From contig JAKLLI010000229.1 in assembly GCA_023150195.1 (NCBI GenBank), positions 1-5,795 on the forward strand: a stretch of 5,795 nucleotides of DNA. Direction: 5' to 3'. This DNA comes from Azonexus sp. GTDB taxonomy: Bacteria > Pseudomonadota > Gammaproteobacteria > Burkholderiales > Rhodocyclaceae. The first letter of the stretch is position 1; each line of letters begins with the position of its first letter. Both the position numbers and the translations under genes were made by a program. Positions 1 to 5,795 of the stretch are shown here, piece by piece. The notes beneath the pieces are model-generated. The model saw only the letters and a program-made list of their open reading frames with translations, did no database searches and was not told the DNA's origin.

Positions 1-92
1 TCTTCGTCTGGTTCGACAACGAATGGGGCTTTGCCAACCGCATGCTCGACGTGGCCACGCACTGGTCGCGCCACTGGGCCTCACCTTCATAA
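1..92 (+). CDS. gap: Glyceraldehyde-3-phosphate dehydrogenase, C-terminal end (partial)
   Basis: This is only the last 29 codons of a gene that starts before the window; the frame begins at base 3 and ends with TAA at 90-92. The visible residues include WFDNEWGFANRMLD, the conserved C-terminal helix region of the GAPDH family, where the Asn-Glu pair lies near the bound NAD. GAPDH oxidises and phosphorylates glyceraldehyde 3-phosphate to 1,3-bisphosphoglycerate, the substrate of the next gene, pgk, which starts 21 nt downstream on the same strand. The end of the protein (THWSRHWASPS) is not one I recognise as typical, but this tail varies in the family. Erythrose-4-phosphate dehydrogenase (Epd) has a very similar C-terminal motif (EWGFANRMLD) and cannot be excluded from so short a piece. 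The position directly before pgk-pyk-fba favours either a glycolytic or a Calvin-cycle GAPDH. Confidence 0.85.
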   Translation, partial: FVWFDNEWGFANRMLDVATHWSRHWASPS

Positions 93-113
93 AAACTCAC
101 TCTGGAGAAAACC

Positions 114-1295
114 ATGAACGTCACCAAACTGACCGACCTCGATGTCGCCGGCAAGCGCGTCTTTATCCGCGCCGACCTCAACGTGCCGCAGGACGAAGCC
201 GGCAACATCACCGAGGACACCCGCATCCGCGCCTCGCTGCCGTCGATCAAGTACTGCCTGGAAAAGGGCGCGGCGGTCATGGTCACCTCCCACCTTGGTC
301 GTCCCACCGAAGGCGAACTGAACCCGGAAGACAGCCTGATGCCGGTCGCCGTGCGTCTCGGCCAGCTGCTGCATTTGCCGGTCAAGCTGATCACGGACTG
401 GGTGGAAGGCGGCTTCGAGGTCAAACCGGGCGAAGTCGTGCTGCTGGAAAACTGCCGCGTCAACAAGGGCGAGAAAAAGAACAACGACGAACTGGCCCAG
501 AAAATGGCCAAGCTCTGCGATGTTTATGTGAATGATGCCTTCGGCACCGCCCACCGCGCCGAAGCCACCACCCACGGCATGGCCAAGTACGCCCCCATCG
601 CCTGCGCCGGCGTGCTGATGGGCGCTGAAATCGATGCCCTGGGCAAGGCCCTGCACGAACCGAAGCGCCCGCTGGTGGCCATTGTTGGCGGCTCCAAGGT
701 GTCCTCCAAACTGACCATTCTCAAATCGCTGGCCGACAAGGTCGATCAGATGATCGTCGGTGGCGGCATTGCCAACACCTTCCTGCTCGCCTCCGGCAAG
801 CGCATCGGCGAATCGCTGGCGGAACCAGAACTGGTCAAGGAAGCCCAGATCATCATCGACATGATGAAGGCCCGCGGCGCGGAAGTGCCGCTGCCGGTGG
901 ACGTCGTGGTCGCCGACGAAGTTTCCGCACTGGCCCGCGCCAACAAGATTTCCGTGGATGACGTTGCACCGCACGACCGCATTCTCGACGTCGGCCCCAA
1001 GAGCGCCGTCAAACTGGCCGAAATCATCGCGCACGCCGGCACCATCGTCTGGAACGGCCCGGTCGGCGTTTTCGAACTGCCGCAATTCGCGGGCGGCACC
1101 AAGATGCTGGCCTCTGCCATCGCCCACTCCGAAGCCTTCTCCATCGCTGGCGGCGGCGACACGCTGGCGGCCATCGCCAAGTTCCACATTGCGGATGACG
1201 TCGGTTACATCTCCACCGGCGGCGGCGCCTTCCTGGAATTCCTCGAAGGCAAAACCCTGCCGGCCATCGCCGTGCTCGAAGAACGCGCCGCATAA
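114..1295 (+). CDS. pgk: Phosphoglycerate kinase
   Basis: A complete 393-residue protein, a normal bacterial PGK length. It catalyses the reversible transfer of phosphate between 1,3-bisphosphoglycerate and ADP, giving 3-phosphoglycerate and ATP in the cytoplasm. The N-terminal substrate domain shows RADLNVP (19-25), SHLGRP (59-64), ENCR (112-115) and DAFGTAHR (141-148), which supply the basic residues that bind the phosphoglycerate. The C-terminal nucleotide domain shows GGSKVSSK (192-199), WNGPVGVFE (313-321), GGGDT (346-350) and STGGGA (367-372), the nucleotide and hinge motifs. All expected motifs are intact. The ATG start is supported by GGAG at 104-107, 6 nt upstream, and by family alignment from [10 protein letters not shown]. 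The gene ends with tandem stops TAA TAA (1293-1298). It lies 21 nt after gap and 71 nt before pyk, so co-transcription with both is likely. Confidence 0.98.
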   Translation: MNVTKLTDLDVAGKRVFIRADLNVPQDEAGNITEDTRIRASLPSIKYCLEKGAAVMVTSHLGRPTEGELNPEDSLMPVAVRLGQLLHLPVKLITDWVEGGFEVKPGEVVLLENCRVNKGEKKNNDELAQKMAKLCDVYVNDAFGTAHRAEATTHGMAKYAPIACAGVLMGAEIDALGKALHEPKRPLVAIVGGSKVSSKLTILKSLADKVDQMIVGGGIANTFLLASGKRIGESLAEPELVKEAQIIIDMMKARGAEVPLPVDVVVADEVSALARANKISVDDVAPHDRILDVGPKSAVKLAEIIAHAGTIVWNGPVGVFELPQFAGGTKMLASAIAHSEAFSIAGGGDTLAAIAKFHIADDVGYISTGGGAFLEFLEGKTLPAIAVLEERAA

Positions 1296-1308
1296 TAAGG
1301 CCGCCCCC

Positions 1309-1338
1309 CCGGTTGACCGCAATCCTGCGGTCAACCGG
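1309..1338. repeat. Perfect 12-bp inverted repeat between pgk and pyk
   Basis: Left arm 1309-1320 (CCGGTTGACCGC) pairs perfectly with right arm 1327-1338 around a 6-nt loop, AATCCT. It occupies the middle of the 71-nt pgk-pyk spacer and is preceded by seven consecutive C (1304-1310), two of which form the base of the stem. In RNA it would be a very stable hairpin. No U run follows (the next bases are CCAAAACAGAA), so it is not a classical intrinsic terminator. Plausible roles are a 3'-end stabiliser for a processed gap-pgk transcript, partial attenuation between pgk and pyk, or a dyad operator in DNA. The sequence alone does not choose between these. Confidence 0.8.
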
Positions 1339-1355
1339 CCAAAACAGAATAAAAC

Positions 1356-1359
1356 GGAG
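1356..1359 (+). promoter_or_regulatory. Ribosome binding site that fixes the pyk start
   Basis: GGAG lies 7 nt before the ATG at 1367. The frame is open back to an upstream ATG at 1313, but starting there would add 18 residues with no family counterpart, translated from inside the inverted repeat, and no Shine-Dalgarno precedes it. Pyruvate kinases of this type start close to the [10 protein letters not shown] motif, which agrees with 1367. Confidence 0.8.
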
Positions 1360-1366
1360 CAGAGAC

Positions 1367-2741
1367 ATGACTCGCCATACCAAGATCGTTGCCACACTGG
1401 GCCCCGCCTCGTCCACCCCGGAGGTGCTGGAGCGCATGGTGCAGGCCGGCATTGACGTCGTGCGCATGAATTTTTCGCACGGCAGCGCGGCCGATCACAA
1501 GGCGCGCGCCGATGCCGTGCGCGCCGCCGCTGCCAAATTTGGCCGGACGGTCGGCATTCTGGGCGACCTGCAAGGCCCGAAGATCCGGGTTGGCAAGTTC
1601 GAGCACAACAAGATTCAACTTGAACCCGGCGCCCCCTTCATCCTCGATGCCGCCTGCGCGCTGGGCAATCAGGAACGGGTCGGGCTGGATTACAAGGAAC
1701 TGCCCAAGGACGTGAAACCGGGCGACATCCTGTTGCTGGATGATGGCCGGCTCAAGCTCACGGTCAACACCGTGCGCGGCACGGAAATCCACACCACGGT
1801 GACGGTGGGGGGCGAACTCTCGAACAACAAGGGCATCAACCGTCAGGGCGGCGGCCTGACCGCGCCGGCGCTGACCGCCAAGGACATGGACGACATCAAG
1901 ACGGCGGCCGAAATCGGCGTCGATTTTGTGGCCGTCTCCTTCCCGAAAAGCGCCGCCGACATGTACATGGCGCGGCAACTGTTGCGTGCTGCCGGCAGTC
2001 AGGCGGTGCTGATCGCCAAGATCGAGCGCGTCGAAGCCGTGACCAACATGGCCGAAATCCTCGATGCCTCGGATGGCGTCAATGATCCGCATGGCGCGTG
2101 ACAAGAACAAGCTGACCATCACCGCCACGCAGATGATGGAATCCATGATCACCTCGCCGGTGCCTACCCGCGCCGAAGTTTCCGACGTGGCCAATGCCGT
2201 GCTCGATGGCACCGATGCGGTCATGCTTTCCGCAGAAACTGCCGCCGGCAAATACCCTGTGGAAGTGGTGGAATCGATGGCGCGCATCTGCGTCGAGGCG
2301 GAGCGTTCGGCTGAAGTCACGCTCGACCGTGAATTCCTCGACCGCATCTTTACCCGCATCGACCAGTCGATCGCCATGGCCGCGATCTGGACCGCGCACC
2401 ACCTCAAGGTCAAGGCCATTGCCGCGCTCACCCAGTCCGGCTCCACCGCCTTGTGGATGAGCCGCCTCAACTGTGGCGTGCCAATCTACGCGCTGACCCC
2501 GGATGCCGGCTCGCTCGCCCGCATGGCCCTGTACCGCGAAGTGCGCCCGCTGCTGATGCAGCAGCAGCACACCGACCGCGACCAGTTACTGGCCGAAGCA
2601 GAAAGCCTGCTGATCGAACGCGGCGTCGTCGACCGTGGCGACCTGATCGTACTCACCATCGGCGAGCCGATTGGCAGCATCGGCGGCACCAACACCCTCA
2701 AGATTGTCCGGGTCGGCGAACATCTGCCCACCCTCTCGTAA
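1367..2741 (+). pseudogene. pyk: Pyruvate kinase, disrupted by an internal deletion and frameshift
   Basis: Pyruvate kinase converts phosphoenolpyruvate and ADP to pyruvate and ATP. The first frame (1367-2101, 244 residues) carries RMNFSHG (33-39), GDLQGPKIR (66-74), LLDDGRL (123-129), NNKGIN (153-158), SFPKS (191-195) and AKIE with the catalytic Lys218 and metal ligand Glu220. It is normal up to DASDGV (Val238, 2078-2080), then runs off as NDPHGA and stops at TGA 2099-2101. The second frame resumes correctly at 2082 with [10 protein letters not shown], then TATQMMESM and the Thr-Arg-Ala-Glu and LSAETA motifs, and runs through the C-terminal domain to TAA at 2739-2741 (219 residues). Compared from memory with E. 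coli PykA, about 22 residues (MVARGDLGVE onward) are missing, a net loss near 65 nt. This removes the Asp that helps hold Mg and breaks the TIM barrel. With the gap filled, the protein would be about 479 residues, the usual length. As read, neither fragment should be active. The rest of the gene is undamaged, so the lesion is recent or is a sequence error. Confidence 0.9.
2078..2084 (+). other. Deletion junction inside pyk
   Basis: Val codon GTC (2078-2080) is the last base triplet that fits the first frame, and ATG at 2082-2084 is the first that fits the second. A single A (2081) lies between them. The expected codon after this Val is the Met of the MVARGD motif, so this A could be the first base of that ATG. 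In that case the break falls right after it and 65 nt are lost. This is inferred from protein alignment by eye; the lost bases are not visible. Confidence 0.75.
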
Positions 2742-2787
2742 TAAAATACTTCGTTAATCCAGAACCTTACCGAATCCAGGAGTTTCC

Positions 2788-3852
2788 ATGCCGCTCGTTT
2801 CCATGCGCCAACTGCTCGACCACGCCGCCGAGAACAACTACGGTCTACCCGCTTTCAACGTCAATAACATGGAACAGGTGTGGGCCATCATGGAAGCCGC
2901 CAACCAGATTGACGCGCCGGTGATCATGCAGGCCTCGGCCGGCGCCCGCAAATATGCCGGCGAGCCTTTCCTGCGCCACCAGATTCTGGCGGCCCTCGAA
3001 GCCTACCCGCATCTCCCCGTCGTCATGCATCAGGACCACGGGCAAAGCCCGGCCGTGTGCATGGCCGCAATCAAATCCGGTTTCACCTCGGTGATGATGG
3101 ACGGCTCGCTGGAAGCCGATGGCAAAACCACCGCCTCCTACGACTACAACGTCGCCGTATCGCGTGAAGTGGTCAAGTTCTCGCACGCCATCGGCGTCTC
3201 GGTCGAAGCCGAACTGGGCGTGCTCGGTTCGCTGGAAACCATGATGGGCGACAAGGAAGACGGCCACGGCGCCGACGGCATCATGACCCGCGAACAACTG
3301 TTGACCGATGTCGAGCAAGCCGCCGACTTCGTCAAGCAGACCAATTGCGACGCGCTGGCCATCGCCATCGGCACCAGCCACGGCGCCTACAAATTCACCA
3401 AGAAGCCCACGGGCGACATCCTCGCCATCGACCGCATCGCCGAAATCCACGCCCGCATCCCCAACACCCATCTGGTGATGCACGGCTCTTCCAGCGTCCC
3501 GCAGGAACTGCTCGACGAAATCCGCCAGTTTGGCGGCGACATGAAGGAAACCTACGGCGTGCCGGTCGAGGAAATCGTCAAGGGCATCGCCCACGGCGTG
3601 CGCAAGATCAACATCGACACCGACATCCGCCTCGCCATGACCGGCGCCATCCGTCGCTACATGGCCGAGAACCCATCCAAGTTCGACCCGCGCGACTACC
3701 TCAAACCGGCCCGCGAAGCCGCCAAGAAAATCTGCCTCGCCCGTTACGAAGCCTTCGGCTGCGCCGGCCAAGCCAGCAAGATCAAGGTCGTGCCGCTGGA
3801 CAAGATGGCTGAACGTTACGCCAAGGGCGACCTGAACCAGATCGTCAAATAA
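2788..3852 (+). CDS. fba: Class II fructose-bisphosphate aldolase (Calvin-cycle subtype)
   Basis: A complete 354-residue zinc-dependent aldolase. It reversibly splits fructose 1,6-bisphosphate into dihydroxyacetone phosphate and glyceraldehyde 3-phosphate; members of this subtype (often named CbbA) also tend to make sedoheptulose bisphosphate in the Calvin cycle. HQDHG (81-85) holds the catalytic Asp83 and zinc ligand His84. Glu142 in VEAELG, His198 in GTSHGAYK and His232 in MHGSSS are the other expected metal-site and active-site positions, and NIDTD (275-279) binds the substrate phosphate region. All are intact. The length of about 350 residues and the C-terminal region with [10 protein letters not shown] (300-309) fit the CbbA-like subgroup. 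The start is supported by AGGAG at 2778-2782, 5 nt upstream, and by the family N-terminus [15 protein letters not shown]. It lies 46 nt after pyk and is followed by terminators, so it is the last gene of the operon. Because it has its own ribosome binding site, it can be translated despite the pyk lesion. Confidence 0.97.
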   Translation: MPLVSMRQLLDHAAENNYGLPAFNVNNMEQVWAIMEAANQIDAPVIMQASAGARKYAGEPFLRHQILAALEAYPHLPVVMHQDHGQSPAVCMAAIKSGFTSVMMDGSLEADGKTTASYDYNVAVSREVVKFSHAIGVSVEAELGVLGSLETMMGDKEDGHGADGIMTREQLLTDVEQAADFVKQTNCDALAIAIGTSHGAYKFTKKPTGDILAIDRIAEIHARIPNTHLVMHGSSSVPQELLDEIRQFGGDMKETYGVPVEEIVKGIAHGVRKINIDTDIRLAMTGAIRRYMAENPSKFDPRDYLKPAREAAKKICLARYEAFGCAGQASKIKVVPLDKMAERYAKGDLNQIVK

Positions 3853-3872
3853 ACCGGATTGTTACGGTCGAC

Positions 3873-3892
3873 CCGCTGGAAAAAGCGGTTTT
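3873..3892 (+). terminator. Weak hairpin with short T run after fba
   Basis: CCGCT (3873-3877) pairs with AGCGG (3884-3888) around the loop GGAAAA and is followed by four T (3889-3892). The stem is short (5 bp). It starts 21 nt after the fba stop and just ahead of the stronger terminator, so it is at most an auxiliary stop. Confidence 0.45.
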
Positions 3893-3896
3893 CATC

Positions 3897-3930
3897 AAAA
3901 AAGGAACCCAGCTTCGGGTTCCTTTTCTTT
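3897..3930. terminator. Bidirectional intrinsic terminator between fba and pntB
   Basis: AAAAGGAACCC (3899-3909) pairs perfectly with GGGTTCCTTTT (3916-3926) around the 6-nt loop AGCTTC. On the plus strand the T-rich tail TTTTCTTT (3923-3930) follows the stem. On the minus strand the six A at 3897-3902 become a six-T tail. The hairpin therefore suits both fba (stop at 3852) and the convergent pntB (stop at 3945) and is the only strong terminator in the 92-nt spacer. Confidence 0.9.
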
Positions 3931-3944
3931 GACCAGCGAAAAAC

Positions 3945-5315
3945 TCAGCCCAGGGTTTTCAGGTGCTGGATGATTTCTCCGGCCATCGGCTGGGCATCGC
4001 CGTAAAGCATGCGGCAGTTGTCGGTGTAGAACAGGGCGTTTTCGACACCGGAATAGCCCGTCCCCTTGCCGCGCTTGATCACGATCACATTCTGCGCCTT
4101 GTCCGCATCGAGAATGGGCATGCCGTAGATCGGGCTGGATTTGTCGGTACGTGCGCTCGGGTTAACCACATCATTCGCCCCGATCACCAGCGCCACGTCG
4201 GCCTGACCGAATTCAGCGTTGATTTCATCGAGATCGAAGATCTTGTCGTAAGGCACGCCGGCTTCGGCCAGCAGCACATTCATGTGGCCCGGCATCCGCC
4301 CGGCCACCGGGTGAATGGCAAATTTCACCTCGACCCCGGCTTCCTCAAGAATGGCCGTCATTTCCCAGACCTTGTGCTGGGCATGCGCCACCGCCATGCC
4401 ATACCCCGGCACGATGATGACCTTGGCCGCATAGCGCATCATCGCGGCGGCATCGAGCGCATTCACTTCCTTCATCGTGCCGGTGATGGCTTCACCGGCG
4501 CCGCTTGCCACCATGGGCGTGAACAGGATGTTGGACAGCGGGCGGTTCATGGCCTTGGCCATCAACTGCGTCAGCAATGTGCCGGCCGCACCCACCACAA
4601 TGCCGGCGATGATCAGCGCCGGGTTGCCCAGCACATAGCCTTCGAAACCGACCGCGAGACCGGTAAAGGCGTTGAACAGGGAGATCACCACGGGCATATC
4701 GGCGCCCCCAATGGGCAGGGTAACGACCAGCCCCAGGAGCAGCGCGATGACAAAAAAGCCGAGAATCAGCACCGGTTCAGCAGGTGCACAGCCGATCATG
4801 GCCACACCGAGGCCCACGGAAACCACCGCCAGAATCACGTTGACCGCATTCTGTGCCGGCAGTCGCCAGGCTTTTTTCAAGACGCCCTGCAATTTCGCCC
4901 AGGCGACGCAGGAGCCGGTGAAGGACACCGCGCCGATCAGCGCACCCACCACCGCGAGCACCGTGGTGACGACGCTGTGCGCATCGCCCTTGGCAAACTC
5001 GATGGCGGCAATCGCCGCCGCCGCACCGCCGCCCATGCCGTTGTAGATGGCGACCATCTGCGGCATGTCGGTCATTTTCACTTGCTTGCCGGAAATCCAG
5101 GCCGCTGCACCGCCAATCAGCAGCGCCGCCAGCATCAAGGCCAGATTCTGCAAACCCGGGATGAAGAAGGTCGCGGCAATCGCCACCAGCATGCCGTAGC
5201 CGGCGGTGACAATCCCCTGGCGGGCGGAAGCGGGCGAACTCATGCCCTTGAGGCCAAAGATGAAGAGCAGCGCACCGATGAACCAGCCGCCTTGCACGTA
5301 GAGAGGCATCGTCAT
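3945..5315 (-). CDS. pntB: NAD(P) transhydrogenase subunit beta
   Basis: A complete 456-residue inner-membrane protein. With PntA it couples inward proton flow to hydride transfer from NADH to NADP+. The N-terminal domain II (about 1-255) has around nine hydrophobic segments, for example 7-24, 35-54, 56-76, 86-107, 157-175 and 180-200. The C-terminal domain III (about 290-456) is the soluble NADP-binding part: GYGMAVAHAQ (304-313), AGRMPGHMN (338-346), GANDVVNP (379-386), and KRGKGTGYSG (414-423) followed by YGDA near 438-441. Length and motifs are those of a functional enzyme. The residue that by eye aligns with the proton-channel His91 of E. coli PntB is Asn92 here (AIYNGMGGG). The start at 5315 is supported by AAGGAG (complement of 5324-5329), 8 nt upstream within the end of pntA2. 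An alternative ATG two codons further in lies farther from that site. Confidence 0.97.
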   Translation of the reverse strand: MTMPLYVQGGWFIGALLFIFGLKGMSSPASARQGIVTAGYGMLVAIAATFFIPGLQNLALMLAALLIGGAAAWISGKQVKMTDMPQMVAIYNGMGGGAAAAIAAIEFAKGDAHSVVTTVLAVVGALIGAVSFTGSCVAWAKLQGVLKKAWRLPAQNAVNVILAVVSVGLGVAMIGCAPAEPVLILGFFVIALLLGLVVTLPIGGADMPVVISLFNAFTGLAVGFEGYVLGNPALIIAGIVVGAAGTLLTQLMAKAMNRPLSNILFTPMVASGAGEAITGTMKEVNALDAAAMMRYAAKVIIVPGYGMAVAHAQHKVWEMTAILEEAGVEVKFAIHPVAGRMPGHMNVLLAEAGVPYDKIFDLDEINAEFGQADVALVIGANDVVNPSARTDKSSPIYGMPILDADKAQNVIVIKRGKGTGYSGVENALFYTDNCRMLYGDAQPMAGEIIQHLKTLG

Positions 5316-5317
5316 CT

Positions 5318-5599
5318 TCAGAGCTCCTTCTTCTTGAACATGGCGAGCATGCGTTCGGTCACGACGTAGCCGCCGGCCGCGTTAGCGGCACCCAGCGCCA
5401 CGGCGAAAAAACCGATGGCTTGCTGCACGGGCGTATCCGCCTGACCGAGCATGATCATGGCGCCGACCACCACCACGCCATGCACGAAGTTGGAACCCGA
5501 CATCAAGGGCGTATGCAAAATAACCGGCACCTTGGCGATGATCTCGTAGCCGGTAAAGGCGGCGAGCATGAAGATATACAACGCAAGCAGAGCGTCCAT
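5318..5599 (-). CDS. pntA2: NAD(P) transhydrogenase subunit alpha, membrane part (PntA2)
   Basis: A 93-residue membrane protein corresponding to the C-terminal membrane segment of E. coli PntA, here encoded as a separate gene as in Rhodospirillum rubrum. Three hydrophobic helices are visible, at about 2-20, 37-52 and 57-80, ending in a basic tail (FKKKEL). The loop VPVILHTPLMSGSN (24-37) is the family signature between helices 1 and 2. Together with PntB it forms the proton channel, domain II. The start at 5599 was chosen because it has a good ribosome binding site, it matches the family N-terminus (MDALLALYIF), and its ATG shares one base with the TAA stop of pntA1 (TAATG), a usual coupling arrangement. 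The frame stays open to a farther ATG at 5656, but those 19 residues overlap pntA1 and do not resemble the family. The stop lies 2 nt before the pntB start. Confidence 0.95.
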   Translation of the reverse strand: MDALLALYIFMLAAFTGYEIIAKVPVILHTPLMSGSNFVHGVVVVGAMIMLGQADTPVQQAIGFFAVALGAANAAGGYVVTERMLAMFKKKEL

Positions 5600-5795
5600 T
5601 ACGCGTCTCCCAAAACCTGTTTGACGGTGGCGTGCACCGTGACACCGTCGCGACACAGCACCGTGCCGGCGAGCACTTCATCATCCCAGTCGAAGGCCAA
5701 TTGGCCGTCCTTGATCCAGGGCGAGAGGAAGTTGTAGAGGTTCTTGGCGTACAGCTCGGACGCGTGCGTCGGCATGCGCGAGGGCAGATTGAGCG
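5599..5795 (-). CDS. pntA1: NAD(P) transhydrogenase subunit alpha, NAD-binding part, C-terminal end (partial)
   Basis: This is the final 64 codons of a gene that begins beyond the window edge; its stop TAA is at 5601-5599. The visible peptide begins LNLPSRMPTHASELYAKNL and continues with a segment rich in Trp and Asp (FDWDDE) and CRDGVTVH near the end. This matches the C-terminus of the soluble NAD(H)-binding domain I of proton-translocating transhydrogenase (the Asn-Leu-Pro-Ser-Arg, Ser-x-Leu-Tyr-Ala-Lys-Asn and Asp-Gly motifs), where the separate PntA1 of split-alpha organisms ends. The NAD-binding folds themselves are outside the window. It is the first visible gene of the pnt operon and overlaps pntA2 by one base. 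The promoter is not in the window. Confidence 0.93.
   Translation of the reverse strand, partial: LNLPSRMPTHASELYAKNLYNFLSPWIKDGQLAFDWDDEVLAGTVLCRDGVTVHATVKQVLGDA
5607..5611 (-). promoter_or_regulatory. Ribosome binding site that fixes the pntA2 start
   Basis: On the minus strand, GGGAG lies 7 nt before the ATG at 5599-5597, inside the last codons of pntA1. It supports the 93-residue form of PntA2 over the longer open frame and implies translational coupling with pntA1. Confidence 0.75.

Noticed and set aside
1313..1366. A longer pyk start at ATG 1313
   Set aside because: It begins inside the inverted repeat, has no ribosome binding site, and adds residues not found in the family. GGAG before 1367 is well placed.
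87..1397. A 436-codon open frame antisense to pgk, and similar long antisense frames over pyk and fba
   Set aside because: They are low-complexity shadows of GC-rich genes, they cross gene boundaries, and they have no family motif. The plus-strand genes have intact catalytic motifs.
2060..2110. Programmed ribosomal frameshifting in pyk
   Set aside because: No slippery heptamer is visible at the junction, and a shift would still leave out the ~22 residues of the ARGDLG region, so it would not make a working enzyme.
2064..2741. The second pyk half as an independent gene with its own start at ATG 2064
   Set aside because: Its first residues are the first half's sequence read out of frame, there is no ribosome binding site, and the rest is plainly the C-terminal half of pyruvate kinase.
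3963..5369. A 468-codon open frame antisense to pntB, longer than the gene itself
   Set aside because: It has a composition dominated by His, Arg, Gly and Asp and no recognisable motif, typical of an antisense frame in GC-rich coding DNA. PntB on the other strand matches its family along its whole length.
5600..5656. A longer pntA2 start at 5656
   Set aside because: The extension overlaps pntA1 by 58 nt and has an arginine-rich sequence unlike the family. The TAATG coupling and the GGGAG site support 5599.
1..5795. An undescribed defence, mobile or biosynthetic system
   Set aside because: Every long stretch is accounted for by well-known central metabolism or transhydrogenase genes, and the spacers are all under 100 nt. 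I see no transposase, integrase, repeat array, tRNA or unknown gene.

Overview
The window is GC-rich, densely packed chromosomal DNA from a bacterium, most likely a betaproteobacterium. The lineage is inferred from the gene order gap-pgk-pyk-fba, from a class II aldolase of the long Calvin-cycle (CbbA-like) subtype, and from the general look of the proteins. A Rhodocyclales-type organism is my best guess. No 16S rRNA or other marker is present to prove it.

Plus strand, 1-3930: this is the distal part of a central carbon operon. It holds the last codons of a glyceraldehyde-3-phosphate dehydrogenase (gap, cut by the window edge), a complete phosphoglycerate kinase (pgk), a pyruvate kinase (pyk) and a complete class II fructose-bisphosphate aldolase (fba). 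Short gaps with clear ribosome binding sites separate the genes. A perfect 12-bp inverted repeat sits between pgk and pyk. Two successive hairpins follow fba, and the second is a good intrinsic terminator. Together the genes interconvert fructose bisphosphate, triose phosphates, 3-phosphoglycerate and pyruvate, for glycolysis, gluconeogenesis or the Calvin cycle.

Minus strand, 3945-5795: this convergent operon encodes the proton-translocating NAD(P) transhydrogenase with a split alpha subunit, in transcription order pntA1 (3' end only), pntA2 and pntB. The genes are nearly fused: a 1-nt overlap, then a 2-nt gap. The enzyme uses the proton motive force to move hydride from NADH to NADP+, so it links the NADH made by the glycolytic genes to NADPH supply. 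The convergent operons share a 92-bp spacer with the terminator hairpins.

The one real anomaly is in pyk. The reading frame breaks at about 2080, where roughly 65 nt that should encode the Mg-binding ARGDLG segment are missing. The frame shifts there, yet the sequence on both sides is otherwise an intact, conserved pyruvate kinase. It is either a fresh deletion pseudogene or an assembly error. I see no novel multi-gene system, mobile element, CRISPR array, tRNA or rRNA here.
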